This document shows, in pieces, positions 9,339 through 17,078 of a stretch of DNA of 64,000 nucleotides. The notes under the pieces are model-generated. The model was not told the DNA's origin and did no database searches. It saw only the letters and a program-made list of their open reading frames with translations. This DNA comes from Bittarella massiliensis (ex Durand et al. 2017) (GTDB lineage: Bacteria; Bacillota; Clostridia; Oscillospirales; Ruminococcaceae): the NCBI RefSeq assembly GCF_017566145.1, contig NZ_JABFCL010000005.1, forward strand, positions 106,225-170,224. The letters run 5' to 3'. Each line of letters begins with the position of its first letter. The stretch's first letter is position 1. The translations under genes were made by a program, and so were the position numbers.

Positions 9339-9366
9339 TTGTCCCGATAGAATGAAGGCATAGAAT
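9339..9366 (+). promoter_or_regulatory. Candidate promoter of the LtaS-like gene
   Basis: TTGTCC at 9339-9344, 16-nt spacer, TAGAAT at 9361-9366, 48 nt before the chosen start codon. Fair match only. Confidence 0.45.
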
Positions 9367-9413
9367 AGAGAAAGCCGTGGGACAATGGCCTGGCGGAGTG
9401 GTAGGTGATCGAG

Positions 9414-11207
9414 ATGGAAGAGAAAAAACAGGGGCGCATCGGCCGCCTTTTTGCCCTGCGCGCGCAGATGCCAGCCCGTTACCCCCGCGCCGGCCGGGTG
9501 CTTTTGGCCCTCTACCCCCTCTTTATTGTGCTGGTGTGCGAGCTCAACCAGAGCCAGAAGTTCGGCGACATGTTCGGGTTTTGGCTCGCCCGCCCCACCG
9601 TCCTCCTCTTTGACGTGCTGCTGGTGGGGCTCATCTACGCGGCCTTTTTGCTGCTGTTCCGGCGGGGCCACCTGGCGGTGCTGCTGACCGCCCTGCCCCT
9701 CTACATCTTCTCCTGCGTCGAGTTTTTCAAGTGCCGCACCAGCGGCAGCCACTTTGTGCTGGGGGATCTGGTGATGACCACCAACGCCTCGGACATTGCC
9801 CGCTTTGCCGACATTCAGATCACCCCGGTGCTGGCCCTCTGCTTTTTCCTGGTGCTGGGCTACTGGGCGGCGGTCTTCTGGCTGGGGCCCACCCTGCCGC
9901 TGGCGGGGCGGCGTCGCTTTGCCACCCTGGGCACGGTGGCCGCTGTGCTGGTCTGCTTTTTTGCCGTTCCCACCGTTTCGGCCGGGGCGATGGACCTCTT
10001 TGGCATCCGGGCCGAGAGCGCCTACAACACCTTTGAGCAGGGCGACAAGTTCACCTCCAACCAGATGATCGCCAACCTGGTGGAGACCGCTCTCTCCCAA
10101 AACGAGTCCCTCGCCGAGAGGGAGAGCGACTACCGCGCCTACCTGAACACCGCCGCCGCCCAATCGGGCCGGGAGACCGCCGCGGCGGCGGACTACAAAA
10201 AGCCCAACGTGGTGGTTGTCCTCTCGGAGTCCTATGCCGATTTTCGCGCCCTCAAAGGGCTGGGGGTGCGGGATGAAATCTATCAAAACGCCGACCAGAT
10301 GGCTGCCGAGGGGGCCAGCGGCACGGCGGCGGTGCCCACCTTTGGCGGCTACACCGTGCGCAGCGAGTTTGAACTGCTCTTCGGCCTGCCGGTGCGCTCC
10401 CTCTACAACGCCGAAATCCCCCACAAGTTGCTGGGGGAGCGGGCCCAGGCGGCCTTTCCCCGGTACTACCAGTCCCTGGGGTACGAGACCACCTACCTAC
10501 ACCCCTTTAGCGGCACCTTCTACGGGCGGGACAAAACCTACGGCAGCTACGGCTTCGACCGGATGCTCTTTCAGGGCGATTTGAGCGTCCCCCAGAGAAA
10601 CTACAAGACCTACACCGACGACGGCTGTGTCTTTGAGCAGATCGAGCAGCTCATCGGCGAGAGCGATCAGCCGCAGATGGTCTTTGCCATGACCATGCAA
10701 AACCACCAGCCCTACCTGGACGAGAACAGCTCCCTCAGCGAGATCGACTACTACCTGGACAAGGTGCAGCACACCGACGAGGCGCTGGGCCGGTTTATCG
10801 GCGATTTGCGCGCGAGCGACGAGCCCACGATCGTCCTCTTTATGGGGGATCACTTCCCCTCCTTCACCGCGGCGGGCGATGTGTACAGCCAGCTGGGCAT
10901 TGGCAGCGACAACTGCGACGCCCTCTACCAGCAGCGCTACCTGGTGTGGAGCAACTACGGCGCCGATTTGAGCGCCTTCCCCACGGAGGAGAGCGTCTCC
11001 TCCTTCTACCTGCCCTACCTGCTACTGAAAACCACCGGCGCGCCCCTCACCGCCGATCAAAATGCCGCCCTGGACGAGATGGAGAGCCAGCCCCTCTACG
11101 ATTACCAGTTCTCCGAGGGGGACAATCTCTTTTGGGATATGCTCACCTACGATGTGGTGATGGGGGATCAGGCCATCCGCTCCCTGCCCCAGGGCAGCGG
11201 CCAGTGA
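9414..11207 (+). CDS. LtaS-family sulfatase-fold phosphoglycerol/phosphatidyl transferase
   Basis: 597 aa from ATG at 9414; TAGGTG at 9402-9407 is the RBS. An in-frame GTG at 9405 overlaps that site. The N-terminal 200 residues hold about five membrane spans. The extracytoplasmic sulfatase domain follows: VVVLSESYADF (metal-binding Glu), AAVPTFGGYTVRSEFELLFG (position of the catalytic Thr), TMQNHQPY, and FMGDHFPSF (Asp-His metal pair). LtaS-like enzymes polymerise glycerol-phosphate or modify glycans outside the membrane. The exact product here is unknown. A strong terminator follows. Confidence 0.85.
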   Translation: MEEKKQGRIGRLFALRAQMPARYPRAGRVLLALYPLFIVLVCELNQSQKFGDMFGFWLARPTVLLFDVLLVGLIYAAFLLLFRRGHLAVLLTALPLYIFSCVEFFKCRTSGSHFVLGDLVMTTNASDIARFADIQITPVLALCFFLVLGYWAAVFWLGPTLPLAGRRRFATLGTVAAVLVCFFAVPTVSAGAMDLFGIRAESAYNTFEQGDKFTSNQMIANLVETALSQNESLAERESDYRAYLNTAAAQSGRETAAAADYKKPNVVVVLSESYADFRALKGLGVRDEIYQNADQMAAEGASGTAAVPTFGGYTVRSEFELLFGLPVRSLYNAEIPHKLLGERAQAAFPRYYQSLGYETTYLHPFSGTFYGRDKTYGSYGFDRMLFQGDLSVPQRNYKTYTDDGCVFEQIEQLIGESDQPQMVFAMTMQNHQPYLDENSSLSEIDYYLDKVQHTDEALGRFIGDLRASDEPTIVLFMGDHFPSFTAAGDVYSQLGIGSDNCDALYQQRYLVWSNYGADLSAFPTEESVSSFYLPYLLLKTTGAPLTADQNAALDEMESQPLYDYQFSEGDNLFWDMLTYDVVMGDQAIRSLPQGSGQ

Positions 11208-11264
11208 GCGTGAGCAGAGCCCTCTTTGCGCCGGGCGTGTAGAGAAAAAATAGAACACAACAAG

Positions 11265-11300
11265 AGAGACCCGGGCCAATGGCCCGGGTCTCTTTCTGAA
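11265..11300 (+). terminator. Terminator of the LtaS-like gene
   Basis: Perfect 13-bp stem (11265-11277 with 11281-11293), AAT loop, then TTCTG. A further T tract lies at about 11308-11312. Confidence 0.85.
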
Positions 11301-11373
11301 CACATATTTTTTACAGTATTTTGAAGTGAATAATTGGATTTCGGTGTGCTGTGGTTGTCAGAGGGGGAAGGGG

Positions 11374-11586
11374 GTGGTAGCGGTCAAGTTGGGCCTGGTG
11401 CTGGCCCGGCAGAAGATGACCCTGACGCAGCTGTCCCAGGAAGTCGGTGTCACCGCCGTCAACCTCTCGGCCTTAAAGACGGGAAAGGCCAAAGGGGTGC
11501 GCTTTTCCACCCTGGACAAAATCTGCCGAGCCCTGGACTGCCAGCTGGGCGACCTGTTGGAGTGGCGGCCTGACCCCCAGCCGTAG
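11374..11586 (+). CDS. Small XRE-family HTH protein (YozG-like)
   Basis: 70 aa from GTG at 11374, preceded by GAGGGGGAAGG. This start gives the usual length of small XRE proteins; the frame is open further upstream to 11326 but that part has no family resemblance. HTH: LARQKMTLTQLSQEVGVTAV ... LSALKTGKAKGVRFSTLDKI, then CRALDCQLGDLLEW, the YozG/HTH_26 ending. It is a single-domain DNA-binding protein of unknown target. Confidence 0.85.
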   Translation: MVAVKLGLVLARQKMTLTQLSQEVGVTAVNLSALKTGKAKGVRFSTLDKICRALDCQLGDLLEWRPDPQP

Positions 11587-11607
11587 GACAGGGAGAAAGT
11601 CGGTGAG

Positions 11608-11640
11608 AAATCCGCCCGGGCATTTGACCCGGGCGGATTT
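11608..11640 (+). terminator. Hairpin between small XRE gene and GrpB-NUDIX gene
   Basis: Perfect 13-bp stem (11608-11620 with 11628-11640), 7-nt loop. The T tract is short, so termination may be partial. Confidence 0.65.
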
Positions 11641-11713
11641 TGTGCTACAATGGCTGTATTCCCCAAAAATTTCCTTTTCGGGCTGGACGGGGGAGGAGAG
11701 GAGGCGCTTTTGA

Positions 11714-12676
11714 ATGTTGGGACTCAAGCGGGGCACAGTGCGGCTGCTGCCCTACCAGGCGAGTTGGGCCGAGGAGGGGGCGCGCGCCGCCACCCGCCTG
11801 CAGGAGCTGTTTGGCAGCGAGGCGGCGGCAGTCCGCCACGTGGGCAGCACCTCGGTCAAGGGGTTGGCGGCCAAGCCCATCATTGACCTGGCGGTGGGGA
11901 TGTGGGACCTGGAGCGGGCTGAAGCCCTTTACCCCGCCCTGGCTGCGGCGGGATTTGTCCACCGCCCCCACGTGGACGGCCCGGACAGTCTCTTTTTGAG
12001 CGCCGGGGACGAGGGGGCCGACACCCGCACCCATCACGTCCACCTGGTGGAGTACGATGGCCGCCGCTGGCGGGACTACTGCTATTTTTCCGACACCCTC
12101 AACCGGGACGGGGAGAAGCGGGCGGCCTATCAGGCCCTCAAAGAGGAGTTGGCGGCCGCCAACAGCGCGGACAGGGTGGCCTACACCGAGGGGAAAGAGC
12201 GGTTCATCGAGAGGGTGCTGGCCGAGGGGCGGGCGCTGGAAGATACGGCAGTCGCCTTTGCAGAGCCCCCCTCGCCGGAGGACCTTCTCTTTGCGGTGGT
12301 GGCGGCCCGGCACCGGGGGCGGTGGGTCTTTTGCAAGCACTGCCGCCGCGACACCCTGGAACTGCCCGGCGGCCACCGGGAGCCGGGGGAGACCCCGGAG
12401 CAGGCCGCCCGGCGGGAGCTGTGGGAGGAGACCGGCGCCACCGATTTTGCCCTCAAAGAGGTGGGGCCTTACGCCGTGCGCCGGGGGGCGGAAAGGCCCA
12501 GTTACGGGGTGCTCTATCGGGCGGAGGTCGCCGCCTTTGGCCCCCTGCCGCCCCGGGAGATCGAGCGGGTGGAACTGTGCCCCGCCGTCCCCCGGCGGAT
12601 GACCTACCCCTGCATCCAGCCCGCGCTGATGAAGCGGGCGGTGGCGGACGGCCGCAGAGAGGGGTGGTTGCGGTGA
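11714..12676 (+). CDS. GrpB (UPF0157) domain fused to a NUDIX hydrolase domain
   Basis: 320 aa, ATG at 11714. Residues 1-170 are a GrpB/UPF0157 nucleotidyltransferase-fold domain: VRHVGSTSVKGLAAKPIIDL, FRD-like WRDYCYFSDTLNRDGEKRAAY and a helical tail. Residues about 190-320 are a NUDIX domain with a complete box GGHREPGETPEQAARRELWE followed by ETG (GX5EX7REUXEEXGU). NUDIX enzymes cleave nucleoside diphosphate-linked compounds. GrpB has no firm function. The fusion suggests the two act on one nucleotide-type ligand. The stop codon overlaps the GTG of the next gene. Confidence 0.88.
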   Translation: MLGLKRGTVRLLPYQASWAEEGARAATRLQELFGSEAAAVRHVGSTSVKGLAAKPIIDLAVGMWDLERAEALYPALAAAGFVHRPHVDGPDSLFLSAGDEGADTRTHHVHLVEYDGRRWRDYCYFSDTLNRDGEKRAAYQALKEELAAANSADRVAYTEGKERFIERVLAEGRALEDTAVAFAEPPSPEDLLFAVVAARHRGRWVFCKHCRRDTLELPGGHREPGETPEQAARRELWEETGATDFALKEVGPYAVRRGAERPSYGVLYRAEVAAFGPLPPREIERVELCPAVPRRMTYPCIQPALMKRAVADGRREGWLR

Positions 12677-13143
12677 AGGGCGAACCCACACAGGTGCTGG
12701 TGCAGCGGCTGTGTGCAGGGGACGAGAGGGAGGGATACGCCGCCCTGAAAGAGCTGTTGGCGCGCTCGCGGGCCGGGCGGGACGTCTATTCCCATTGGGA
12801 GGAGCTGGCCGCCCTGCTGACAAGTCCCAGCAGTTACCGGCGCACCCGCGGGGCCCTCTTGCTGCTGCAAAACGCCCGCTGGGCCGCACCGGAGGTGCTT
12901 GCGCGCTGGACGCCCCAGCTGCTGGCGCTGCTGCAAGAGGAGGTACGGGCCACCGCCCTGCGACAGTACCTGCGCGCCTGGGAGGGGGCTGTGGGCGACG
13001 TCCCCGCCCTGGCGGTCCCCTTCTGCCGGGCGCTGGAGGGCCTCGATTTGGACCGCTACGGCGAGAGCATGGCCCCGCTGCTGCGGCGGGACAGGGCGCG
13101 GCTGTTGCGCGCCCTGCAGGGAGGGGGCGGGCGGAATGGATAG
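12673..13143 (+). CDS. Helical-repeat (HEAT-like) protein of unknown function
   Basis: 156 aa from GTG at 12673, overlapping the previous stop by 4 bp (GTGA), and running 8 bp into the next gene. The whole protein is predicted helical with a spaced pattern resembling HEAT repeats: EGYAALKELLARS, HWEELAALL, RTRGALLLLQNARWA, WTPQLLALLQEEVRATALRQ. No catalytic motif is seen. It may be a scaffold or regulatory partner of the flanking GrpB-NUDIX and HD proteins. I do not recognise a characterised homologue. Confidence 0.75.
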   Translation: MKGEPTQVLVQRLCAGDEREGYAALKELLARSRAGRDVYSHWEELAALLTSPSSYRRTRGALLLLQNARWAAPEVLARWTPQLLALLQEEVRATALRQYLRAWEGAVGDVPALAVPFCRALEGLDLDRYGESMAPLLRRDRARLLRALQGGGGRNG

Positions 13144-13819
13144 GTCTCTCTTCGCGCGGGCCGAGGCCTTTATGGCGGCCTGTACCGACGGCGGGGTGCA
13201 CGGCGAGGGGCACCTGCGCCGGGTGCTGGGGTACGCCCTCTCCATTGCCGGGGAGACCCCAGAGGCCGACGGGGAGATCGTGGCCTTGGCCGCCCTTCTC
13301 CACGATGTGGGCCGCCCGGAGGAGAGGGCAGACCCCACCCGCTGCCACGCCGAGGTGGGCAGCCAAAAGGCGCTGGATTTTCTGCTGGCGGAGGGCTATC
13401 CACCGGCGCGGGCCCGCTGGGTGGCCGACTGCATCCTCCGCCACCGCTACCGGGCCGGCCGCCGGCCCGAGACCATCGAGGCCAAGATCCTCTTTGACGC
13501 CGACAAGTTGGACCAGACCGGCGCCCTGGGCGCGGCCCGGGTCATCCGCTTTGGGGGGCAGATCGGGGAGCCTTTCTACCAAGTCGGGGAAGCGGGCCGC
13601 CCTCTGCCCGGCGAGGAGGGGGAGGGCCCCTCTCTGCTGCGGGAGTATGGCTGCAAGCTAAAGGGCCTTGCCGGCCAGTTTTACACCCCTGCCGCCCAGG
13701 CGCTGGCCCGGGCCCGCCAGCCGGTGGTGGACAGCTATTTTGCCGCCCTCGCCGCCGAGGCGGAGGAGAGCTGGGCGGCCGGCCAGCGCGCCCTCGCACA
13801 GTTGCTGGGGGAGGGGTAG
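13136..13819 (+). CDS. HD-domain phosphohydrolase
   Basis: 227 aa, ATG at 13136 overlapping the previous gene. HD motif: HGEGHLRRVLGYA (first His), ALAALLHDVGRPEE (HD), then HAEVGSQKA, and ILFDADKLDQTGA (last Asp). This is the layout of YedJ/YpgQ-type HD enzymes acting on nucleotides or phosphoesters with a divalent metal. It is the last gene of a three-gene coupled operon with the GrpB-NUDIX fusion, which supports a nucleotide-related job. A bidirectional terminator follows. Confidence 0.88.
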   Translation: MDRSLFARAEAFMAACTDGGVHGEGHLRRVLGYALSIAGETPEADGEIVALAALLHDVGRPEERADPTRCHAEVGSQKALDFLLAEGYPPARARWVADCILRHRYRAGRRPETIEAKILFDADKLDQTGALGAARVIRFGGQIGEPFYQVGEAGRPLPGEEGEGPSLLREYGCKLKGLAGQFYTPAAQALARARQPVVDSYFAALAAEAEESWAAGQRALAQLLGEG

Positions 13820-13900
13820 CGGCCGGCCGCGGGGAGGGAAGACGCTTTCCGCTGGGGATGACGCGCCCCCTTCCCCCTCGGCGGGCGATGACAAACCGGC

Positions 13901-13941
13901 AAAAAAGGCCGCAGGCCCCTCTGTGGGCCCGCGGCCTTTTT
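13901..13941. terminator. Bidirectional terminator between HD and GT51 genes
   Basis: Stem AAAAAGGCCGC-GGCCC paired with GGGCC-GCGGCCTTTTT, loop CTCTGT. A-run and T-run flank it on both sides, so it serves both convergent genes. Confidence 0.88.
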
Positions 13942-13952
13942 GAACAAACCAC

Positions 13953-14675
13953 CTAGCGCAGTTCTTCGGGGATGGGGCAACCCTGGGCGACGATCTCGTC
14001 GCGCTCCCCCTCGGTGAGGTAGCCGTAGGCCACCATGGCGCCCAACACGGCCCGCCAGCGCCCCTCCATCTGTTCGGGGTTGTCGGCAAAGTAGCTGGGG
14101 GCCTGGGGAAGGGCGGCCAGAAACGCCGCCTGGGCCACCGTCAGATCGCTGGGGGCGGTGTGGTAGTAGGCGCTGGCGGCGGCAATGCCGGTGCGCCCGT
14201 TGCCGAAATAGCTGGTGTTGCAGTAGAGCTCCAGGATCTCCTCTTTGGAGAGTTCGCGCTCCAACTTGAAGGCGAAGAAGACCTCGGTCACCTTGCGGGA
14301 GAGGCTCTGCTCCTGGGAGAGGTAGATGTTCTTGCAGACTTGCTGGGTGATGGTGCTGGCGCCCCCCACGATCCGCCCGTTCCAGAGGCTTTTCCAGAGC
14401 ACCCGGCCGATGGAGATGATGTCAATCCCCCCGTGGGAGTAAAAGCGGTGATCTTCAATGGCGACAATGGCGTTTTGAAAGTTTTCGGAGATCTCGCCGA
14501 TGGGGACATACCCCTCTTCCTGGCGGAGGGCGGCCACCTTTTCGGCCACCGGTTCCGCCTCCACCCGCTTGCGGTAATCGCCAAAGCAGGCGACGGCGAA
14601 GGCGGTCCCGGCGATGATGGCCAGGCAGAGCACGGCGATCAGGGCGTTTCGCAGATAGCGCAAAAACCGCTTCAT
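13953..14675 (-). CDS. Monofunctional peptidoglycan glycosyltransferase (GT51)
   Basis: 240 aa, ATG at 14675. One N-terminal membrane anchor (NALIAVLCLAIIAGTAFAVA), then the GT51 domain: EDHRFYSHGG (catalytic Glu), GGASTITQQVCKNIYL, RKVTEVFFAFKLERELSKEE (second Glu) and ELYCNTSYFGNGRTGIAAAS. These are the conserved motifs of lipid II polymerases. No transpeptidase domain follows, so it is MtgA-like, with its catalytic face outside the membrane. It ends at the shared terminator. Confidence 0.92.
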   Translation of the reverse strand: MKRFLRYLRNALIAVLCLAIIAGTAFAVACFGDYRKRVEAEPVAEKVAALRQEEGYVPIGEISENFQNAIVAIEDHRFYSHGGIDIISIGRVLWKSLWNGRIVGGASTITQQVCKNIYLSQEQSLSRKVTEVFFAFKLERELSKEEILELYCNTSYFGNGRTGIAAASAYYHTAPSDLTVAQAAFLAALPQAPSYFADNPEQMEGRWRAVLGAMVAYGYLTEGERDEIVAQGCPIPEELR

Positions 14676-14833
14676 CCGGCATTTCTCCCCTCTGCGGCAA
14701 CTCTGTTTTGCAGGGCTGCCGGTTCTTATTGCCTTTATTATAGGGCAAAACGGTTGCCTTTTCCATGGCCCTTTATTACAATAAGCTTACAGCTTTGCCA
14801 CATATCCTGTGAAATTTGAGAGGTGGTTTTACC

Positions 14834-15127
14834 GTGGTCACACACATTGTCTTTTGGAATTTGAAAGAGGCCCCAGAGGCCGAGCGGGCCGCCAGCGCCC
14901 GCAAGATGAAGGAGCTGCTAGAGGGGCTGGTGGGCCGGGTGCCCGGCCTGCTCTCGGCGGGGGTGCACCAAAATTTCACCCCCGGCGGGTACGACCTCTG
15001 CCTGGTCTCCTAGCTCACCGACCGGGCGGCGCTAGAGGGGTACCAGAATCACCCGGACCACCTGGAGGTCAAAAAATTTGTCCACAGCGTGGTCTGTCAG
15101 CGCGCGGCGGTGGACTACGAGGAGTAG
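14834..15127 (+). pseudogene. Dabb (stress-responsive A/B barrel) protein interrupted by an in-frame TAG
   Basis: A GTG at 14834 starts VVTHIVFWNLKEAPEAERAA and continues to GYDLCLVS, then TAG at 15011-15013. The same frame goes straight on with LTDRAALEGYQNHPDHLEVK and ends at TAG 15125-15127. Together these 96 sense codons match a full-length Dabb protein (about 95-100 aa) with no gap; only the one codon is a stop, one base from GAG or CAG. TAG is an ordinary stop in this window, so translation should end at 59 residues. It is a recent nonsense mutation, a sequencing error, or a read-through case. Confidence 0.8.
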
Positions 15128-15143
15128 TGGCCGGAAAGAGAGG

Positions 15144-15179
15144 AAAGGCGGGCACCCTAAAAGGGGTGCCCGCCTTTTT
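15144..15179. terminator. Bidirectional terminator between Dabb and galactokinase genes
   Basis: 14-bp stem AAAGGCGGGCACCC with GGGTGCCCGCCTTT, followed by more T. It serves the plus-strand Dabb gene; the minus-strand galactokinase ends 7 nt away. Confidence 0.88.
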
Positions 15180-15185
15180 GCACGG

Positions 15186-16469
15186 CTATTGGGGGAGGGA
15201 GAGCTCCACCGTCCCCACAGGGCGGATGGAGAGAAACCGGCAGCAGCCGGGGCCCAGCGCCCTCTCCATGGCGCTGCAAAAGGGGGCGGCCATCTCGCCG
15301 GGGAGAAAGACCAGAGCGGTTCCGCCAAAACCGCCTCCGTGGACCCGATAGGCCCCTTGCCCGGCCAGCAGCCGGTCGCAGAGGGCAAGGGCCGCCGTCA
15401 GAGGCTGGCTGCGGGGCTGGGTGGGAGAGTAGAGGTTTTGCAGGTAGAGGGCGGAGGAGCGGCCAGATTGGCGCGCCAGCCGCAAAAAGCTGTGAAAATC
15501 GTTCTGGGCGAGGGCCTCTGCTTCCTGCGCGGCCCGCCGGTCCTCCCGAAAGAAGTGGGCGGCCCGCAGGACCGGCCGCTCCCCCAACTCCTGTGTCAGG
15601 GCGGCCCAGTTGGCGTAGAGGTCCTCTTCCTCCACCTGGCACAGCCGCTCCTGGCCAAACCAGGCGGCCACCTCTCCCATCTCCCGGGGGATGGCGGCGT
15701 AGTCCTCGGTCAAGTCGGCGTGGCTGCTGCCGGTCGCCACCAGGCAGAGCCGGTGGCCGCTGTCCTCCCAGCGGCAGGAGAGGGGGGAGACGGCGGGGTG
15801 GAGGGGGGCGGCAAAGTCCAGCTGGGCGATCCCCCCCACCGCGCTGGCCACCTGGTCCATCATCCCGCAGGGCTTGCCGAAGTAGCCGCTCTCGGCCCGC
15901 TGGCCGATCGCCGCCAGTTCCAGCGGGGTGCGCCCGCCGCAAAACAATCCGTTCAGGGCGGCGGCCACCGCCATTTCAAAGGCGGCGGAAGAGGAGAGCC
16001 CGCTCCCCGGCAACACGTCGGAGAGGGCGTAGAGCCGCGCCCCGCCCAGGGAGGCCCCACCCTCCTGCAATCCTGCGGCGACCCCCCGCAGCAGGGCGGC
16101 GGTGCTCCCCCTCTCCGACGGGCGGGGGGCGAGGTCGGAAAGCGCGACCCGGCAGGGAGAAAACCCCTCGGACACCAGTTCGATGGCCGTTCCCGCGGCG
16201 GGGGCGGCGATCACCAGCGTGTCCAGGTCGACGGCGGCGCAGAGCACCCGCCCCCCCTGATGGTCGGTGTGATTGCCCCCCAGTTCAGTGCGCCCTGGGG
16301 CCGAGAAGAGACGCACCGGCCCCTCCTCCTGCCACCGGGCGGCAAAGCCCGCCAGCCCCCGCGCCAACCGCGTTCGCTGCCGCGCCACATGGCCGGGGGA
16401 CAGCCGCTCCAACTGTTCGTCCAGCGCCCCGCGCTCCAGGGCCTCTTTCCACTGTGCAATGGTGGCCAT
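15186..16469 (-). CDS. galK: Galactokinase-like GHMP kinase
   Basis: 427 aa, ATG at 16469. GHMP motif I is APGRTELGGNHTDHQGG, motif II is LPGSGLSSSAAFE, and motif III is VHGGGFGGTALVF. ATP-dependent C1 phosphorylation of galactose (Leloir pathway) is the expected reaction. Motif I differs from the common GRVNLIGEHTDY form (GNHTDH instead of GEHTDY), as in a divergent galactokinase branch of Firmicutes, so the sugar could differ. No galT or galE is adjacent. Confidence 0.8.
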   Translation of the reverse strand: MATIAQWKEALERGALDEQLERLSPGHVARQRTRLARGLAGFAARWQEEGPVRLFSAPGRTELGGNHTDHQGGRVLCAAVDLDTLVIAAPAAGTAIELVSEGFSPCRVALSDLAPRPSERGSTAALLRGVAAGLQEGGASLGGARLYALSDVLPGSGLSSSAAFEMAVAAALNGLFCGGRTPLELAAIGQRAESGYFGKPCGMMDQVASAVGGIAQLDFAAPLHPAVSPLSCRWEDSGHRLCLVATGSSHADLTEDYAAIPREMGEVAAWFGQERLCQVEEEDLYANWAALTQELGERPVLRAAHFFREDRRAAQEAEALAQNDFHSFLRLARQSGRSSALYLQNLYSPTQPRSQPLTAALALCDRLLAGQGAYRVHGGGFGGTALVFLPGEMAAPFCSAMERALGPGCCRFLSIRPVGTVELSLPQ

Positions 16470-16561
16470 CGGTCCGCCTCCTCTTGGTGTTGTTTTTTTA
16501 CAGTTTACGGCAGTGCACCCCGTTTGGCAAGCCCCCCCTTTCCTTCCGGGCGGTTTCCTGC

Positions 16562-16567
16562 TATACT
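16562..16567 (+). promoter_or_regulatory. Extended -10 promoter (TGCTATACT) of mscL
   Basis: TATACT at 16562-16567 with TG one base upstream, 32 nt before the ATG. No good -35 is seen. Confidence 0.55.
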
Positions 16568-16599
16568 AATTGGAAAAACAAGTCGAAAAGGAGCGAATT

Positions 16600-17019
16600 A
16601 TGAAGCGGTTTATGCAGGAGTTCAAGGCCTTTGCCCTGCGAGGCAACGTGGTGGATATGGCGGTGGGCATCCTCATCGGCGGCGCCTTCTCGGGCATTGT
16701 CACCGCCCTGACAGCCAATTTTATCAACCCTATTTTGAACGTGGTCACCGGCAGCGCCACCTACGGCCTAAAGGACATTGCCGGCTTTGCCTCGGCCTTT
16801 CTCTCGGCGGTGCTCAACTTTCTTCTGATTGCCCTGGTGCTCTTTTGCATCCTCAAGGCCGTCAACAAGGTGGCTTCCCTGGGCAAGCGCGACAAGGCGC
16901 CCGAAGCGCCCCGGGAAAAGACCTGCCCCTACTGCCGGGAGAAGATCGCCGCCTCGGCCACCCGCTGCCCCCACTGCACCTCGGTTTTGGAGGAGCAGCC
17001 GCAGGAGGCGATCCTCTAA
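16600..17019 (+). CDS. mscL: Large-conductance mechanosensitive channel MscL with C-terminal zinc ribbon
   Basis: 139 aa from ATG at 16600, AAAGGAG 5-6 nt upstream. The N-terminal part is classic MscL: EFKAFALRGNVVDMAVGILI followed by GGAFSGIV (TM1 pore helix) and a second span FLSAVLNFLLIALVLFCIL. After residue about 108 comes an unusual tail, TCPYCREKIAASATRCPHC, a CxxC-x12-CxxC zinc-ribbon motif. The channel releases osmolytes on hypo-osmotic shock; the ribbon would sit in the cytoplasm at the bundle end. It lies next to kdp, another osmotic/potassium system. Confidence 0.93.
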   Translation: MKRFMQEFKAFALRGNVVDMAVGILIGGAFSGIVTALTANFINPILNVVTGSATYGLKDIAGFASAFLSAVLNFLLIALVLFCILKAVNKVASLGKRDKAPEAPREKTCPYCREKIAASATRCPHCTSVLEEQPQEAIL

Positions 17020-17022
17020 ACG

Positions 17023-17060
17023 AAAAAATCCCCTGCCCATCCGTTGAGCAGGGGATTTTT
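17023..17060. terminator. Bidirectional terminator between mscL and kdpE
   Basis: Stem AAAAATCCCCTGC with GCAGGGGATTTTT, 11-nt loop, A and T runs at both ends. Confidence 0.88.
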
Positions 17061-17078
17061 GTCGCCCAAAGGGGCGCG

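Noticed and set aside
11645..13582. 645-codon minus-strand frame across the GrpB-NUDIX operon
   Set aside because: Shadow of three genes with clear domains; Pro/Arg-rich composition and no start signals.
15011..15013. Pyrrolysine or programmed read-through of the Dabb TAG
   Set aside because: TAG ends many normal genes in the window and no downstream signal structure is apparent; mutation or error is simpler.
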